64,000 nt of DNA, taken from Longimicrobiales bacterium. GTDB taxonomy: Bacteria > Gemmatimonadota > Gemmatimonadetes > Longimicrobiales > Gaopeijiaceae. Positions within the stretch are counted from its first letter, which is position 1. Each line of letters begins with the position of its first letter. The notes beneath the pieces were generated by a model. The model saw only the letters and a program-made list of their open reading frames with translations, did no database searches and was not told the DNA's origin. The stretch is taken from assembly GCA_958295645.1 (NCBI GenBank), contig OY282361.1:1392501-1456500 (forward strand), in the 5' to 3' direction. Positions 33,568 to 41,926 of this stretch are shown here, piece after piece. The translations under genes and the position numbers were made by a program.

Positions 33568-34095
33568 CTACTGAATCCGCCGGTAGACGGCGTGGCTGAC
33601 GCGCTCGGTGCCGTCCTCGAGCGTCCGCCGGTACTCGTTGTCGATGCTGGCCCCGTCTTCGGACAAGACGTTGACGACGACTTGGTAGACCTCGCCGTCC
33701 CGCTGGTTGAGGATGCGGTTCGTGCGCTCGTCCACGACCTCGACCGCCGTGAAGGCCCCCTCCTGCCCTTCCACCGGGCGGAAGACCCCGTCGAACATCG
33801 TCACGTAGCCCCACTCGGACGTCTCGCCGTCCTCGCCCGTGGTGGCGACGGTGATCTTCATGCCGCCGTCGCCGTAGGGCTCGTAGGTCATCACGTTGCG
33901 GTACGGGGCGGGCCGGTCGGTCTCCAGCTCCCACATGCCGAAGCGCGGATTGGCGGGCGCCTCTTCCGCCGTCTCGGCCTGCCCTGCTCCAGCCTCTTCC
34001 GCACCGTCGCCGGCTTGATCCGGCGGGGCGCCGCAACCGGCGGCCAAGGCCAGGACCAAGGGGAATGTTGTCCTTGCGATCTCCAAACGTCTCAT
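33568..34095 (-). CDS. Putative lipoprotein, unknown function
   Basis: A 175-residue protein with signal peptide MRRLEIARTTFPLVLALAAGC; the LAAGC lipobox predicts lipidation of Cys21 and membrane anchoring. A 30-residue acidic, Ala/Glu-rich linker leads to a compact domain with FGMWELETDRPAPY, MTYEPYGDGGMKITVATTGE and a C-terminal VSHAVYRRIQ. Blocks such as RPVEGQEGAFTAVEVVDERT suggest a small beta-barrel of the kind seen in DUF-type lipocalin-like lipoproteins. I do not recognise a named family. It is convergent with apaG (5-base gap). GAGAGG precedes the start. Confidence 0.7.
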   Translation of the reverse strand: MRRLEIARTTFPLVLALAAGCGAPPDQAGDGAEEAGAGQAETAEEAPANPRFGMWELETDRPAPYRNVMTYEPYGDGGMKITVATTGEDGETSEWGYVTMFDGVFRPVEGQEGAFTAVEVVDERTNRILNQRDGEVYQVVVNVLSEDGASIDNEYRRTLEDGTERVSHAVYRRIQ

Positions 34096-34205
34096 GCTGC
34101 CGGCCTCTCTTTCGTGCGGGGCGGGTCTTCTCGAAGAAGGGATTCTACGCCAGCTCAGGCTACGCTACAAGGTGCGTCGCCGGGACGCGGTCGCGCGGGG
34201 CGGAC

Positions 34206-35585
34206 TCACGATCCGGCGTCCTCCAACATGCGGCGAGCCTTGGCGATGGCGGCCTGGATGCCACCCAGGCGCAGTTCGGCGTCTGCCCGGTTCAGTAACC
34301 AAGCTTCGAACAGGGGCGACAGGGAGCGGTTCTGGCCGCGCCGGGCAACGACGGTCTCCATGTGGCGGGCCAAGGCTTCGCGGGAGGGCCCGTCGGGAGC
34401 GTCCGTCTCCAAGGCGCGGGTCCAGTAGTCGACTTCGTCGGCGTGGGCGATGGCCATGACGTCTTCCGAGACGGCGTCCAGCGACGATCCCCGTTGCCGC
34501 AGGTCGGTCAGGCGGAGTTCGCGGGTGGCCAGCTCTCGGACCAGGCCCGCCTGCGCTTCGTCCCCGGCGACGGCGAGCTCCGCCCTGGATTCGAGGGGCA
34601 GGAAAATGGCGTAGCGGGCGGCGACGGCAGCGGCGAGCGCCCCGCCCTCCCATTCGGCCAAGGGAAGGGTCGAGTTCAGCCAGTCCGCGGGCTCGGCAGC
34701 GATCCGGCCCATCGTCTCGGCGGCCCCCTGCCCGACCCGCAGGTCGCGCTCGGCCCGCGCCCGTTCGCCCCCCGCGGCGTCGGCCTCCGCCAGCCTTCGT
34801 TCGCGCAAGCGGCCCGCGAAGAGCGTCCGCACCTCGTCCAACCGGGGGCGATAGACAACGTGAAAGCCGGCCCGGCTTTGGACTACCCCGGAGATCTGGC
34901 CCGGCTGCAGGCGGAAGGCGGCAAGCTCCAGGCCCGTGGGCAAGTCCCCTCGCGCCACCAAACCGAGCACCCCGGAAGCGCCGCGAGACTCCGAGTCCTG
35001 GCTCTGGGCCACCGCATCGGTCCACGAACCGCCGTCCGCCAAGGACTGGACGATGCCCTCCGCCGTCCGCTGCTGCTGCACCCGTTCCGACGACGACGTC
35101 TCCGGGCCGACCCTGCGCAGGACGTGGGCCACGAGCCGCAGCGAGCCTTCGTGAAAGACGCTGTCCACCGCTCCCGTCGCGAGCACGCCCTGCGCCCCCA
35201 GCCGTTCTTCGCGGTCGGCGGCCAGCAGCGCCTCCCGCCGGTCCAGCCACGAGGCCTCCGCCAGGGCCTCGGACCCGAGAAGGGAGTCGCCCGCCGCCGT
35301 GCGCAGCGCCAGGGACGCCGCCCCCTGCCAATGGCGAACCAGCGCCAACGCCGGCGCCGAATCCAGCGGAAACGGCTGGGCCAGGACGAGCAGCTCCGCC
35401 AAGCGGTCTTCGGAGAGAGTCCACTCGCCGGCCTTGGCCACCAGCTCGCGCCGCGCCAAGTCGTCGCAGGCGGAGGCGGCGAGAAGCAGGGCAAGGATCA
35501 GCGTCCACAAGGCCTTGCGCGGGAAGGCCTTGCGCGACAACTGTTCAGCGGAGGGGCGTCGTGCCGGGTGCGCGATGGGGATCAT
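34206..35585 (-). CDS. Lipoprotein with parvulin-type peptidyl-prolyl isomerase domain (SurA/PrsA-like)
   Basis: A 459-residue exported protein. The signal segment LWTLILALLLAASACDD contains a lipobox-like ASAC, so lipidation is likely. Residues about 40-120 resemble the SurA N-terminal chaperone helices. Residues about 125-235 are a rotamase-like domain with DSESRGASGVLGLVARGDLP and LQPGQISGVVQSRAGFHVVY, the classic parvulin ending. About 200 residues of helix follow. It probably assists folding of outer-membrane or secreted proteins, which are numerous here. The ATG at 35585 is chosen for its AAGGAG; the longer upstream reading has no support. It follows no obvious operon partner. Confidence 0.82.
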   Translation of the reverse strand: MIPIAHPARRPSAEQLSRKAFPRKALWTLILALLLAASACDDLARRELVAKAGEWTLSEDRLAELLVLAQPFPLDSAPALALVRHWQGAASLALRTAAGDSLLGSEALAEASWLDRREALLAADREERLGAQGVLATGAVDSVFHEGSLRLVAHVLRRVGPETSSSERVQQQRTAEGIVQSLADGGSWTDAVAQSQDSESRGASGVLGLVARGDLPTGLELAAFRLQPGQISGVVQSRAGFHVVYRPRLDEVRTLFAGRLRERRLAEADAAGGERARAERDLRVGQGAAETMGRIAAEPADWLNSTLPLAEWEGGALAAAVAARYAIFLPLESRAELAVAGDEAQAGLVRELATRELRLTDLRQRGSSLDAVSEDVMAIAHADEVDYWTRALETDAPDGPSREALARHMETVVARRGQNRSLSPLFEAWLLNRADAELRLGGIQAAIAKARRMLEDAGS

Positions 35586-35908
35586 GGTTGGCTCCTTTCG
35601 TCCACCGCCGCCCCCCTTACGAAACGGTCGCGACAGGCTCACGCACGGCCCTTTCAGCAAGGGCGGTTCGCGGGTCTGGTCGGGCGACAACAACTTGCGC
35701 ATCTGGTTGGACGCGGCGGGCGACAATCTGCCAGCGTAACCGAGAACGAGCGCAACGTCAAAGGTCGGAACTGCCTCGCCATCGCGGGCCGTCCCCGCTC
35801 GGAGCCGCCGCGGCGTAGCATTGGGCTCGGATTGGCTCAAGGAACGCGATTGGGTGTGGGTTAGGTTTCTGGCCAAGTATCCGAGAATCGGCTCCAAGGA
35901 GAAGATCG
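35586..35908. other. 323-bp intergenic region between divergent genes
   Basis: Holds the promoters of the isomerase gene (minus) and the HicB-like gene (plus, AAGGAG at about 35896). A plus-strand stretch at about 35658-35739 reads KGGSRVWSGDNNLRIWLDAA before a stop at 35737. It has no start of its own and could be the tail of a lost gene. Nothing else is recognisable. Confidence 0.35.
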
Positions 35909-36169
35909 GTGACCAAGACGCTGGCCGCGATCATTGGGCGCGAGGGCGATCTGTACGTCGCGACGTGTCCCCAGTTCGACGTGGTTACGCAGGGTCGCAC
36001 CATCCAGGAAGCGCGCGACAACCTGAAGGAAGCCGTCGAGCTGTTTCTGGAATGCGCGTCGCCAGCCGAGAAGGCGGAGAGGTTCCGCTCGGAGTTCCAC
36101 ATTACTGACGTGGAAGTCGCGGTTGGGCAGGCTCGGTGGTCTTTTCCGCCCAAGACTTCAAGCGCCTAG
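35909..36169 (+). CDS. HicB-like antitoxin-family protein, orphan
   Basis: An 86-residue protein with the HicB RNase H-like partial fold: LAAIIGREGDLYVATCPQFD, then VTQGRTIQEARDNLKEAVEL. In HicAB systems HicB neutralises the mRNA-cleaving toxin HicA and represses the operon. No HicA gene is found on either side: the 13 bases downstream reach a convergent gene, and upstream is intergenic. It could be a solitary HicB regulator, common in bacteria, or the remains of a lost pair. The GTG start has AAGGAG 8 bases upstream, so expression is plausible. Confidence 0.75.
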   Translation: MTKTLAAIIGREGDLYVATCPQFDVVTQGRTIQEARDNLKEAVELFLECASPAEKAERFRSEFHITDVEVAVGQARWSFPPKTSSA

Positions 36170-36182
36170 TCAAGTAGTCCTA

Positions 36183-37337
36183 TCATCGCGTCGGCTCTTG
36201 CAGCCGCGCCAACTCCATGGCGTCTCGGCCGGACGAGGTGGCCGCGGCCCGCTGGAGGATTTGGCGGGCCCGCTTGGGGTCGCCGCTCGCCACCAAGGCT
36301 TCGGCTAAGGCGTTGGCGACGTGGGCAACCGCGACCGCCGGTTCTTGGGCCTTGAAGGTGCGGAACACCTCTTCGGCTCGGGCCATCTCGCCCGCCCTGG
36401 CGTAGGCCCGGATCAACTCGACGGCGAGCACCCCGGACGCTCGGTTGCCGCGCCATGCCGATTCAATGCGGCCAAGCGCATCGTCTTCGTCTCCCAGCGC
36501 ACGCAAGTGGGCCGCGTCTCGCAAGGCCGACAGCACCACGTATTCGGGGTGGGCGGGCAACGTCGCCTGAAAGTAGGTCCGCTCTTCGTCGAACTCGAAC
36601 CGCGGCAACGGCGACCCATTGGCCTCCATGGCCTTGTATATCTTCGCGAGCCCGGACATCCGCATCTCCGCGTGTTTCAGCTCCTTCAGGAATTCCCCAA
36701 TCCGGCGGTTTCGGGTGGGAGTTCCCTTGAATGTGGCCCCGGGCTCAAAGTGCTCTCGCTCGACGCCCTGCACGGGGCCGGGATAGCTGATGATCTCGAC
36801 CCTGTCCGGGAAGACGTACACCTTCGTGGGATCTGGATGCGGCACGTCGTAGCTACGGTGATACAATGCGTTGACCAAAGTCTCTCGAATCGCCTGTACC
36901 GGGTAGTTGACCCACGCCCGAATTTGACTTCGGTGCTCCCTCTTCTGAAGGTGATTCACCGAACGGTTCTCCAGATAGGTCATGCAGCCGCGGTACTGGT
37001 CCAAGAGGCCACCGGCGAAGACCCGCTCCTCCTGCACGTCGCCGGCGCGGTCGGTAGCGAACTGGACTACTTCAATCTTGGCGCCGCGGAACCAAGTCGC
37101 CGGATTCGCCGAAAAGCAAAGGAGCCCAGCGTTGCGAGGCACTTCGTGGTCGTTCACCTTCGCCGTGAGCAGCATATCGCGATAGATGTTCTCAGCTCTG
37201 GGCTCGTCCAGGAGTCCGCTCTTCACGTCGCGAAGGAACTCGCGAACCTGCCCTTCGCGCATGTCCTCGATGCGGGCGCCGACGGCTGGACGGTCGTCCC
37301 ACGTCACGCTGGGCTCAACCGTCTTGCCCAGGCCCAC
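36183..37337 (-). CDS. Schlafen/RecG-like ATP-binding protein lacking the AlbA_2 domain
   Basis: A 384-residue protein matching the middle and C-terminal parts of bacterial Schlafen-AlbA_2 proteins. Features are VPRNAGLLCFSANPATWFRGAKIEVVQF, AIRETLVNALYHRSYDVPHP (the GHKL-like ATP-binding N-box) and RVEIISYPGPVQGVEREHF. A last 130 residues follow with TPR-like helices. The N-terminal AlbA_2 nucleic-acid-binding domain of about 120 residues that normally precedes the WDDRPAVGAR region is missing, and a stop lies two codons before the GTG start, at the end of the HNH gene. The gene is therefore probably 5'-truncated. Such proteins are linked to stress and phage defence; no function is assigned. 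Confidence 0.7.
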   Translation of the reverse strand: MGLGKTVEPSVTWDDRPAVGARIEDMREGQVREFLRDVKSGLLDEPRAENIYRDMLLTAKVNDHEVPRNAGLLCFSANPATWFRGAKIEVVQFATDRAGDVQEERVFAGGLLDQYRGCMTYLENRSVNHLQKREHRSQIRAWVNYPVQAIRETLVNALYHRSYDVPHPDPTKVYVFPDRVEIISYPGPVQGVEREHFEPGATFKGTPTRNRRIGEFLKELKHAEMRMSGLAKIYKAMEANGSPLPRFEFDEERTYFQATLPAHPEYVVLSALRDAAHLRALGDEDDALGRIESAWRGNRASGVLAVELIRAYARAGEMARAEEVFRTFKAQEPAVAVAHVANALAEALVASGDPKRARQILQRAAATSSGRDAMELARLQEPTR

Positions 37338-37340
37338 GAC

Positions 37341-38255
37341 CTACGCCATCTCTTCCAGACGTGGCGGCGTCTGGAACACCCACTTGCGGTGCCAGTCGAC
37401 GAACGAAGCCGACGGAGCCAGCGCTGGAGTCCGCGGCCGACTCACGGGCCTGCCGTGCAGGTCGAGCAGTCTGGCGGTGGCCGGGCTGGAGCCGGCTACC
37501 TTGTCGGAGACGAGGACTCGGTAGCCCGATCGGTCGGGCTGGAGACCGAGCGCACCGCGGTTCAAGGCCCTCTGGTGGAGCAGGCAAGCGGCGAGCGCGT
37601 TCGAAACGTCATTGGGGCCGCCGTGGGAGGACCACTTGAGGCGGACGGCGTCCAATCCAAGGGCGCGGTCGCCAAGGTGGGCGTCGAAATCGCAGATGGA
37701 GCACCGCCGGCCGTACTCGTCCAGGACGTGCGTGCGGAAAGCCGCACTTTCGGGTTGCTCTGGGTACCGCTGGGTCACGCTCCAATCCCAGCGGAGTCCG
37801 GCCGCCGCCCGAAGGCCGTCGTGGTGCGAAGGCGGAAAATGCCGCGCAAGCAGTTGCTCGGCCGCCGTCACAACCAAGCTCGGGTTGGCGGCGAGCAGTT
37901 GATGGACCTCCCTCGGGAATCCGCCAACTACGTCCCGCTCCCGAAGTTGCTTGACGTGAAGATTCCCGCTGGACGTGGTCGCCAGCAACCCGTCCCCCGG
38001 AATCTCCCAGAGCCCGTCGTTCCGGAGTCTTCCGAACGGGTAGACCGGATGCCTCGCGTCCCTCGGCGGCCCGAACTTGACCAACAGACGGCGCAATTCC
38101 GGCTCGATGCTCGAGAACGCTACGAGCCGCCTCCGCCCCTGCACGACCCGGCCGAGCGCCAACAAGAGCAGAAGCGGCTTGTGAGGCGCGCGCTGGCCCT
38201 TCCATGCCCCAGTCCTGACCCGGGCCAAGCGGTGGAGGAACTCGGCTCCCGTCAT
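37341..38255 (-). CDS. Sulfur-recognising (SBD) HNH endonuclease with degenerate active site
   Basis: A 304-residue protein with the architecture of ScoMcrA/SprMcrA-type enzymes that cut phosphorothioate-modified DNA. Residues 1-140 form the sulfur-binding domain (RAPHKPLLLLLALGRVVQGR, FGPPRDARHPVYPFGRLRND). Residues 172-245 form the HNH domain. The zinc Cys pair Cys185/Cys188 and Asn219 are present. The catalytic His of the GLEAAHI motif is Arg205 here (LDAVRLKW), and the LHHKLFDRGAF motif reads LHQRALNRGAL, with Gln228 for the second His. Cleavage is therefore unlikely; it may still bind modified DNA. No phosphorothioation (dnd/ssp) genes are in view. Start at 38255 has a poor Shine-Dalgarno and is tentative. 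Confidence 0.75.
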   Translation of the reverse strand: MTGAEFLHRLARVRTGAWKGQRAPHKPLLLLLALGRVVQGRRRLVAFSSIEPELRRLLVKFGPPRDARHPVYPFGRLRNDGLWEIPGDGLLATTSSGNLHVKQLRERDVVGGFPREVHQLLAANPSLVVTAAEQLLARHFPPSHHDGLRAAAGLRWDWSVTQRYPEQPESAAFRTHVLDEYGRRCSICDFDAHLGDRALGLDAVRLKWSSHGGPNDVSNALAACLLHQRALNRGALGLQPDRSGYRVLVSDKVAGSSPATARLLDLHGRPVSRPRTPALAPSASFVDWHRKWVFQTPPRLEEMA

Positions 38256-38437
38256 CGGACCCACGCCGATTCCCACTCGGCAACGGCTGCGCGGTCGTCC
38301 AACCCTCTCTTCTCGGCCATGATCGCAATATCGGCCGTCAAGCGGTTGCTTCGCAATCCCAAATCGACGACAATGGGGCACGCGAACGGCCCGGCCACCT
38401 TCCGGCCTTCGGACATCTCGGGCCGCAGAACAGCGCC

Positions 38438-39364
38438 GTGACTCAAATCAAGCGCCTGCACATCAAGGGCTTTCGGTCGTTGGCGGATGTCGAAATCACC
38501 GACATGCCGCGCACCGCCGTCATGATCGGTCCCAACGGGTCCGGGAAGTCGAACGTCATTGACTTCTTTGTCATGGTCCATCGGATGCTCAAATCTGGCA
38601 AGTTGAACGACTTCGTGCGGCGAAACGGCGGCGCAAGCGATCAGTTGTTTGGTGGAAGCAACACGACGCGGCACATGGAAGCCCACATCGTCATCGGAGC
38701 CGGCAAGGGGACCGCAGAGTACGCATTCAAACTCGCATGCGGTCATCCAGATCGCTTCGTCTTCGTCGATGAGAGGTACCGGTCCGCTCCCGATGGCTCA
38801 GCCGGGGAGCTGAGCTGGGAACACCTGGGCAGCGGACACGGCGAGGCGAAGATTCGCGAGGCTTGTGCTGAAGAACAAGCAGCGCAACTCGGCGTGAGTC
38901 GCCAGGCAGCAAGAACCGTTTCCGACCTGCTTCGCAATATGGCTGCATATCAGTTTCACGACACATTCTTTGATTCCTGGTTCATGAAGACTTGCGACAC
39001 GACCGACGATGCTCAATTGGGCAGTCATGGAGGCAACTTGGCCGCCGTCTTGCACAAGTTGGAACACGACGATCCAGATCGCTATGGCGCCATTTGCGAG
39101 CACATCAAGCGGATTCTGCCGATATTCGATGGCTTCGCCCTTGAAGAACGCCATGGGACAATCGCGCTTCAATGGAGACACGCTCAAGGCGGTCAGATCG
39201 TCGGAGCCCACCTAACGTCAGGCGGCTCGCTATTGTTCGTTCTCGACTTGAGACAAGGCAAGACGGAGATAACGAGGCACCAGCGGGCCGATTACGAACA
39301 TTGGCTGACCGAGTACTCGCTCGGACAGCTATGGCAAAAGAACTTGCTCGGAGGTCGCCCGTAA
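38438..39364 (+). CDS. SMC-like (AAA_21) ATPase with internal deletion of Walker B and H-loop
   Basis: A 308-residue protein of the predicted-ATPase family COG4637. Walker A is GPNGSGKS at residues 31-38, and family blocks FIDFF-like (NVIDFFVMVHRML) and MAAYQFHDT follow. The C-terminal WLTEYSLGQLWQKNLLGGRP is the standard family ending. Between GAHLTSGGSLLF and VLDLRQGKTE, near residue 267, the roughly 65-70 residues that carry Walker B (DEPELGLHP-type) and the TTHSP-like switch are missing. The reading frame stays open. ATP hydrolysis should be lost, so this is probably a decayed gene. The GTG at 38438 has no clear ribosome-binding site. It ends 4 bases before the convergent DUF5916 gene. 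Confidence 0.65.
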   Translation: MTQIKRLHIKGFRSLADVEITDMPRTAVMIGPNGSGKSNVIDFFVMVHRMLKSGKLNDFVRRNGGASDQLFGGSNTTRHMEAHIVIGAGKGTAEYAFKLACGHPDRFVFVDERYRSAPDGSAGELSWEHLGSGHGEAKIREACAEEQAAQLGVSRQAARTVSDLLRNMAAYQFHDTFFDSWFMKTCDTTDDAQLGSHGGNLAAVLHKLEHDDPDRYGAICEHIKRILPIFDGFALEERHGTIALQWRHAQGGQIVGAHLTSGGSLLFVLDLRQGKTEITRHQRADYEHWLTEYSLGQLWQKNLLGGRP

Positions 39365-39368
39365 CCCC

Positions 39369-41618
39369 CTACCGCGAAACCATATAAGTCGCCTTCACCA
39401 CCAGCCGCCGCTCCATCTTCTGGTCCAGCGGGACGTCGTCGCGGCGCACCTCGTCGTAGGCGATGTAGATGTCGCTTCCCGCGGCATAGGTGTAGCGCAG
39501 CCGCGCGCTCGCGCCGAGCTGGCCGGTCAGCGAGTTGTACTGGGCGACGGAGCGCAGGGTGGCGGCGGGGGAGATCGCGAAGTCGATTCGCAGGGAGGCC
39601 AAGTCCACTTCGAAGTCGCCGCCGGGCAGGGAGACTTGGTTGCGGGAGTAGCGGGTCTCGACGGCGAACTGGTCGGTCAGGCGGCCGCCGAGGCGAGCGT
39701 TGGCGTCGGTTCGGGTTCCGCCGAAGAAGGTCTGCGGGGAATAGGTCGCGCCGTAGTAGAGGCGCCGGGACGGGTTGCTGTCGAAGGACACGCGCCACTC
39801 GCCGAAGTCGTAGTCGCCCGCCGGAATCTCGACGCCGTTCAGGACGAAGGGTCGGTCCAGGCGTTCGAAGTGGTCGTTGTACCACACGTTCAGGAAGGCG
39901 CCGTTGTCGAAGCGAGTGCCCACCATGTAGTGCCAGCGGCGCGACAGCAGGCGTCCGCTTTGGTCCGTGGTGCGCGTCAGATTGACCATGGGAGACATCA
40001 CGCGCACGCCCCAGCGTCCCGGCCTGGGGCTGCGCTCCAAGTGCAGCTTGGACACGCGGATGCCCGCCCGGGGCAGGAATCCCACTTCCGGATTGAAGTC
40101 GTCGCCGAAGCTGGCGAACTCGCCGTATATCCGCCAGCGCGTGTCCAGCCACGTGGCGTTCAGGTAGCTGCCGGTCTCGCCGCCGGTGGCGCCGGGCGTC
40201 TGGGTCTTCGCCAGGAAGCCGGTGACGGCCATCGCGGGGTGCGGAGCAAGCGCCACGTCGGCCGCGTAGGTGCGGTTGAAGTGCGGGCCGTCCGTCTCCG
40301 CTCGGTTGATGAACAGGCCGCCGATCCGGGAACGCGAGAACACGCGCCTGCCGTAGCGGGCCACGAAGAAGTTCTCGCCCGATCTGCCGTGCGCCCCGTC
40401 CGTCTGCACGTCGAGCAGGGCGAGGTCGTTCCTGCCCATCCGGCCCGTCATCCGGGCGCCGCCCACGATCGGCACCGTCTCGCCGGCCTCGGAAATGCCG
40501 ATGCGGCGCGTGAAGAACAAGTCCGCCAGCCGGTTGAAGGGCGTGGCCGATCCCACGTTGAACTGCGCGGCGTTCTCCAGGAAGAAGTCGCGCTTCTCGG
40601 GGAAGAAGAGCGGGAAGCGGGTCAGGTTGACCTGTTCGTCGTCCACTTCCGCCTGCGCGAAGTCGGTGTTGAAGGTGAGGTCGAGGTTGACGCCGGGGGC
40701 GATTCCGTACTTGAGGTCCAGGCCGGCGTCGCGATCGAACGAGCGGCGCGTGCCGCCCTCCGCCAGGGAGAGTTGGTTGGCCCCGCCGGTGGCGAAGGGA
40801 GTCACGCGCAGGTCGAGGCCTCGGTTCAGGGACTCCATGCCGTCGAGCGTGCCCGCCAAGCTCACGCGCGTGATGCCGTACGCCTTCGGGACCGGGGCCC
40901 AGAAGGACTGCTCGTTGATGCGGGCCACGTTGCGCATGACGTTGAAGCCCCAGCTCTGCACCTCCGCCTTGGGGAAGCGCAGCGTCACCACGGGAATGGC
41001 GATCTCGGCCACCCATCCTTCGGGTCCGGCGGCTGCCGCGACGCGCCACACGCCGTCCCAGTCGCGGTTGATGTTGGACGTGGATCTCCCGAAGTGCCCG
41101 CCTTCCCCCTCGTTGAAGACCTGCTGGTCCAGCTTCGCGCCCAGGGGATTGGTCGCGAACATATAGGCCGAGCGCGAGTCCTCGAAGGTGTCGAAGACGA
41201 TCTGGACGTTGTCTTCCTCGATGATGCGCTCCGAGTCGCGGCGCATCTCGGTGGCGGTCACGGCGCCGCTCGAATCGAAGGCGGTGATGCCGAGGTAGAT
41301 GGTCTCGGCGTCGTAGAGGACGCGCACGACGGTGCGTTGCGTGGCCGGGGCGCCCTCGTCGGGCTCCTGCTGGACGAAGAGGTCGATCAGGCCCGCGCCG
41401 CGCCAAGCTTCTTCGTCCAGCTTGGCGTCCAGGACGGGGGGCCGGTCCGTCCGCACAGCGCCCACTTGGTAGAGGCGGGCCGGCTCCCGGGGTTGCGCGG
41501 CTTGGCCGACGGGCTCCTGGGACGCCGCCGCCAAGCCGACCGCGCTCGAGGCCAAGGCAAGTGAAAGCGAGATCGCCAACGACAACGGGCTTCTGAAGCG
41601 TTCGAACAATTGGGACAT
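39369..41618 (-). CDS. DUF5916 outer-membrane protein with N-terminal family-9 carbohydrate-binding-like domain
   Basis: A 749-residue exported protein. A signal peptide (LSLAISLSLALASSAVGLA) leads into a CBM9-like beta-sandwich, with RTDRPPVLDAKLDEEAWRGA, FVQQEPDEGAPATQRTVV and IYLGITAFDSS. Then comes a long DUF5916 region with FPLFFPEKRDFFLENAAQFN and RIGISEAGETVPIVGGARMTG, and a C-terminal set of alternating strands ending in YMVSR, consistent with an outer-membrane barrel. DUF5916 proteins have no established activity; glycan binding is inferred from the first domain. ATG at 41618 is chosen for the signal peptide. The antisense frames across this gene are shadows. Confidence 0.85.
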   Translation of the reverse strand: MSQLFERFRSPLSLAISLSLALASSAVGLAAASQEPVGQAAQPREPARLYQVGAVRTDRPPVLDAKLDEEAWRGAGLIDLFVQQEPDEGAPATQRTVVRVLYDAETIYLGITAFDSSGAVTATEMRRDSERIIEEDNVQIVFDTFEDSRSAYMFATNPLGAKLDQQVFNEGEGGHFGRSTSNINRDWDGVWRVAAAAGPEGWVAEIAIPVVTLRFPKAEVQSWGFNVMRNVARINEQSFWAPVPKAYGITRVSLAGTLDGMESLNRGLDLRVTPFATGGANQLSLAEGGTRRSFDRDAGLDLKYGIAPGVNLDLTFNTDFAQAEVDDEQVNLTRFPLFFPEKRDFFLENAAQFNVGSATPFNRLADLFFTRRIGISEAGETVPIVGGARMTGRMGRNDLALLDVQTDGAHGRSGENFFVARYGRRVFSRSRIGGLFINRAETDGPHFNRTYAADVALAPHPAMAVTGFLAKTQTPGATGGETGSYLNATWLDTRWRIYGEFASFGDDFNPEVGFLPRAGIRVSKLHLERSPRPGRWGVRVMSPMVNLTRTTDQSGRLLSRRWHYMVGTRFDNGAFLNVWYNDHFERLDRPFVLNGVEIPAGDYDFGEWRVSFDSNPSRRLYYGATYSPQTFFGGTRTDANARLGGRLTDQFAVETRYSRNQVSLPGGDFEVDLASLRIDFAISPAATLRSVAQYNSLTGQLGASARLRYTYAAGSDIYIAYDEVRRDDVPLDQKMERRLVVKATYMVSR

Positions 41619-41926
41619 CCTGCGCCGTGGCCGATTCGGACAAGGATCGGCGCTGGCTCTCGCCTTTCGGTGTTCCACGGTCTGCCTTAGCGAGTGTGAG
41701 CGAGGCGCCAGATATTGACGAATTCTTGTCCACCGTCGCGATAGGCAACTTCGGACACCATCCCTTCTTCGACGAAATTCATCAATACACCATCGTGCCA
41801 CTGAGATGCGAGAGTGCCGGGAGCAGGCGCCGCCTTTCCCCACCCAGCCGGCCGCCGTAAGCTGTCCGTTCGGCATCCCCCTTCCCTTCCCCAAGCGAAC
41901 CCTGTCCGACTGGAGGAATCACGGCC
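41619..41926. other. 308-bp divergent promoter region
   Basis: Separates the DUF5916 and M20 peptidase genes. The stretch 41695-41810 is noticeably richer in A and T and is a likely promoter zone for both. A 77-codon plus-strand frame from a GTG at 41627 has no ribosome-binding site or known motif and is not called as a gene. Confidence 0.4.

Noticed and set aside
34108-34150. Small inverted repeat CTTCT/AGAAG as a terminator
   Set aside because: Arms of five bases and no T-tract on either side.
36130-36182. Possible HicA toxin remnant after HicB (frame reading AQDFKRLVK before a stop)
   Set aside because: Only nine residues resemble the HicA N-terminal helix; too short to support a call.
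41627-41860. 77-codon plus-strand frame in the DUF5916/M20 promoter region
   Set aside because: It begins 9 bases from the divergent start with no Shine-Dalgarno and ends inside the M20 leader; better explained as promoter DNA.
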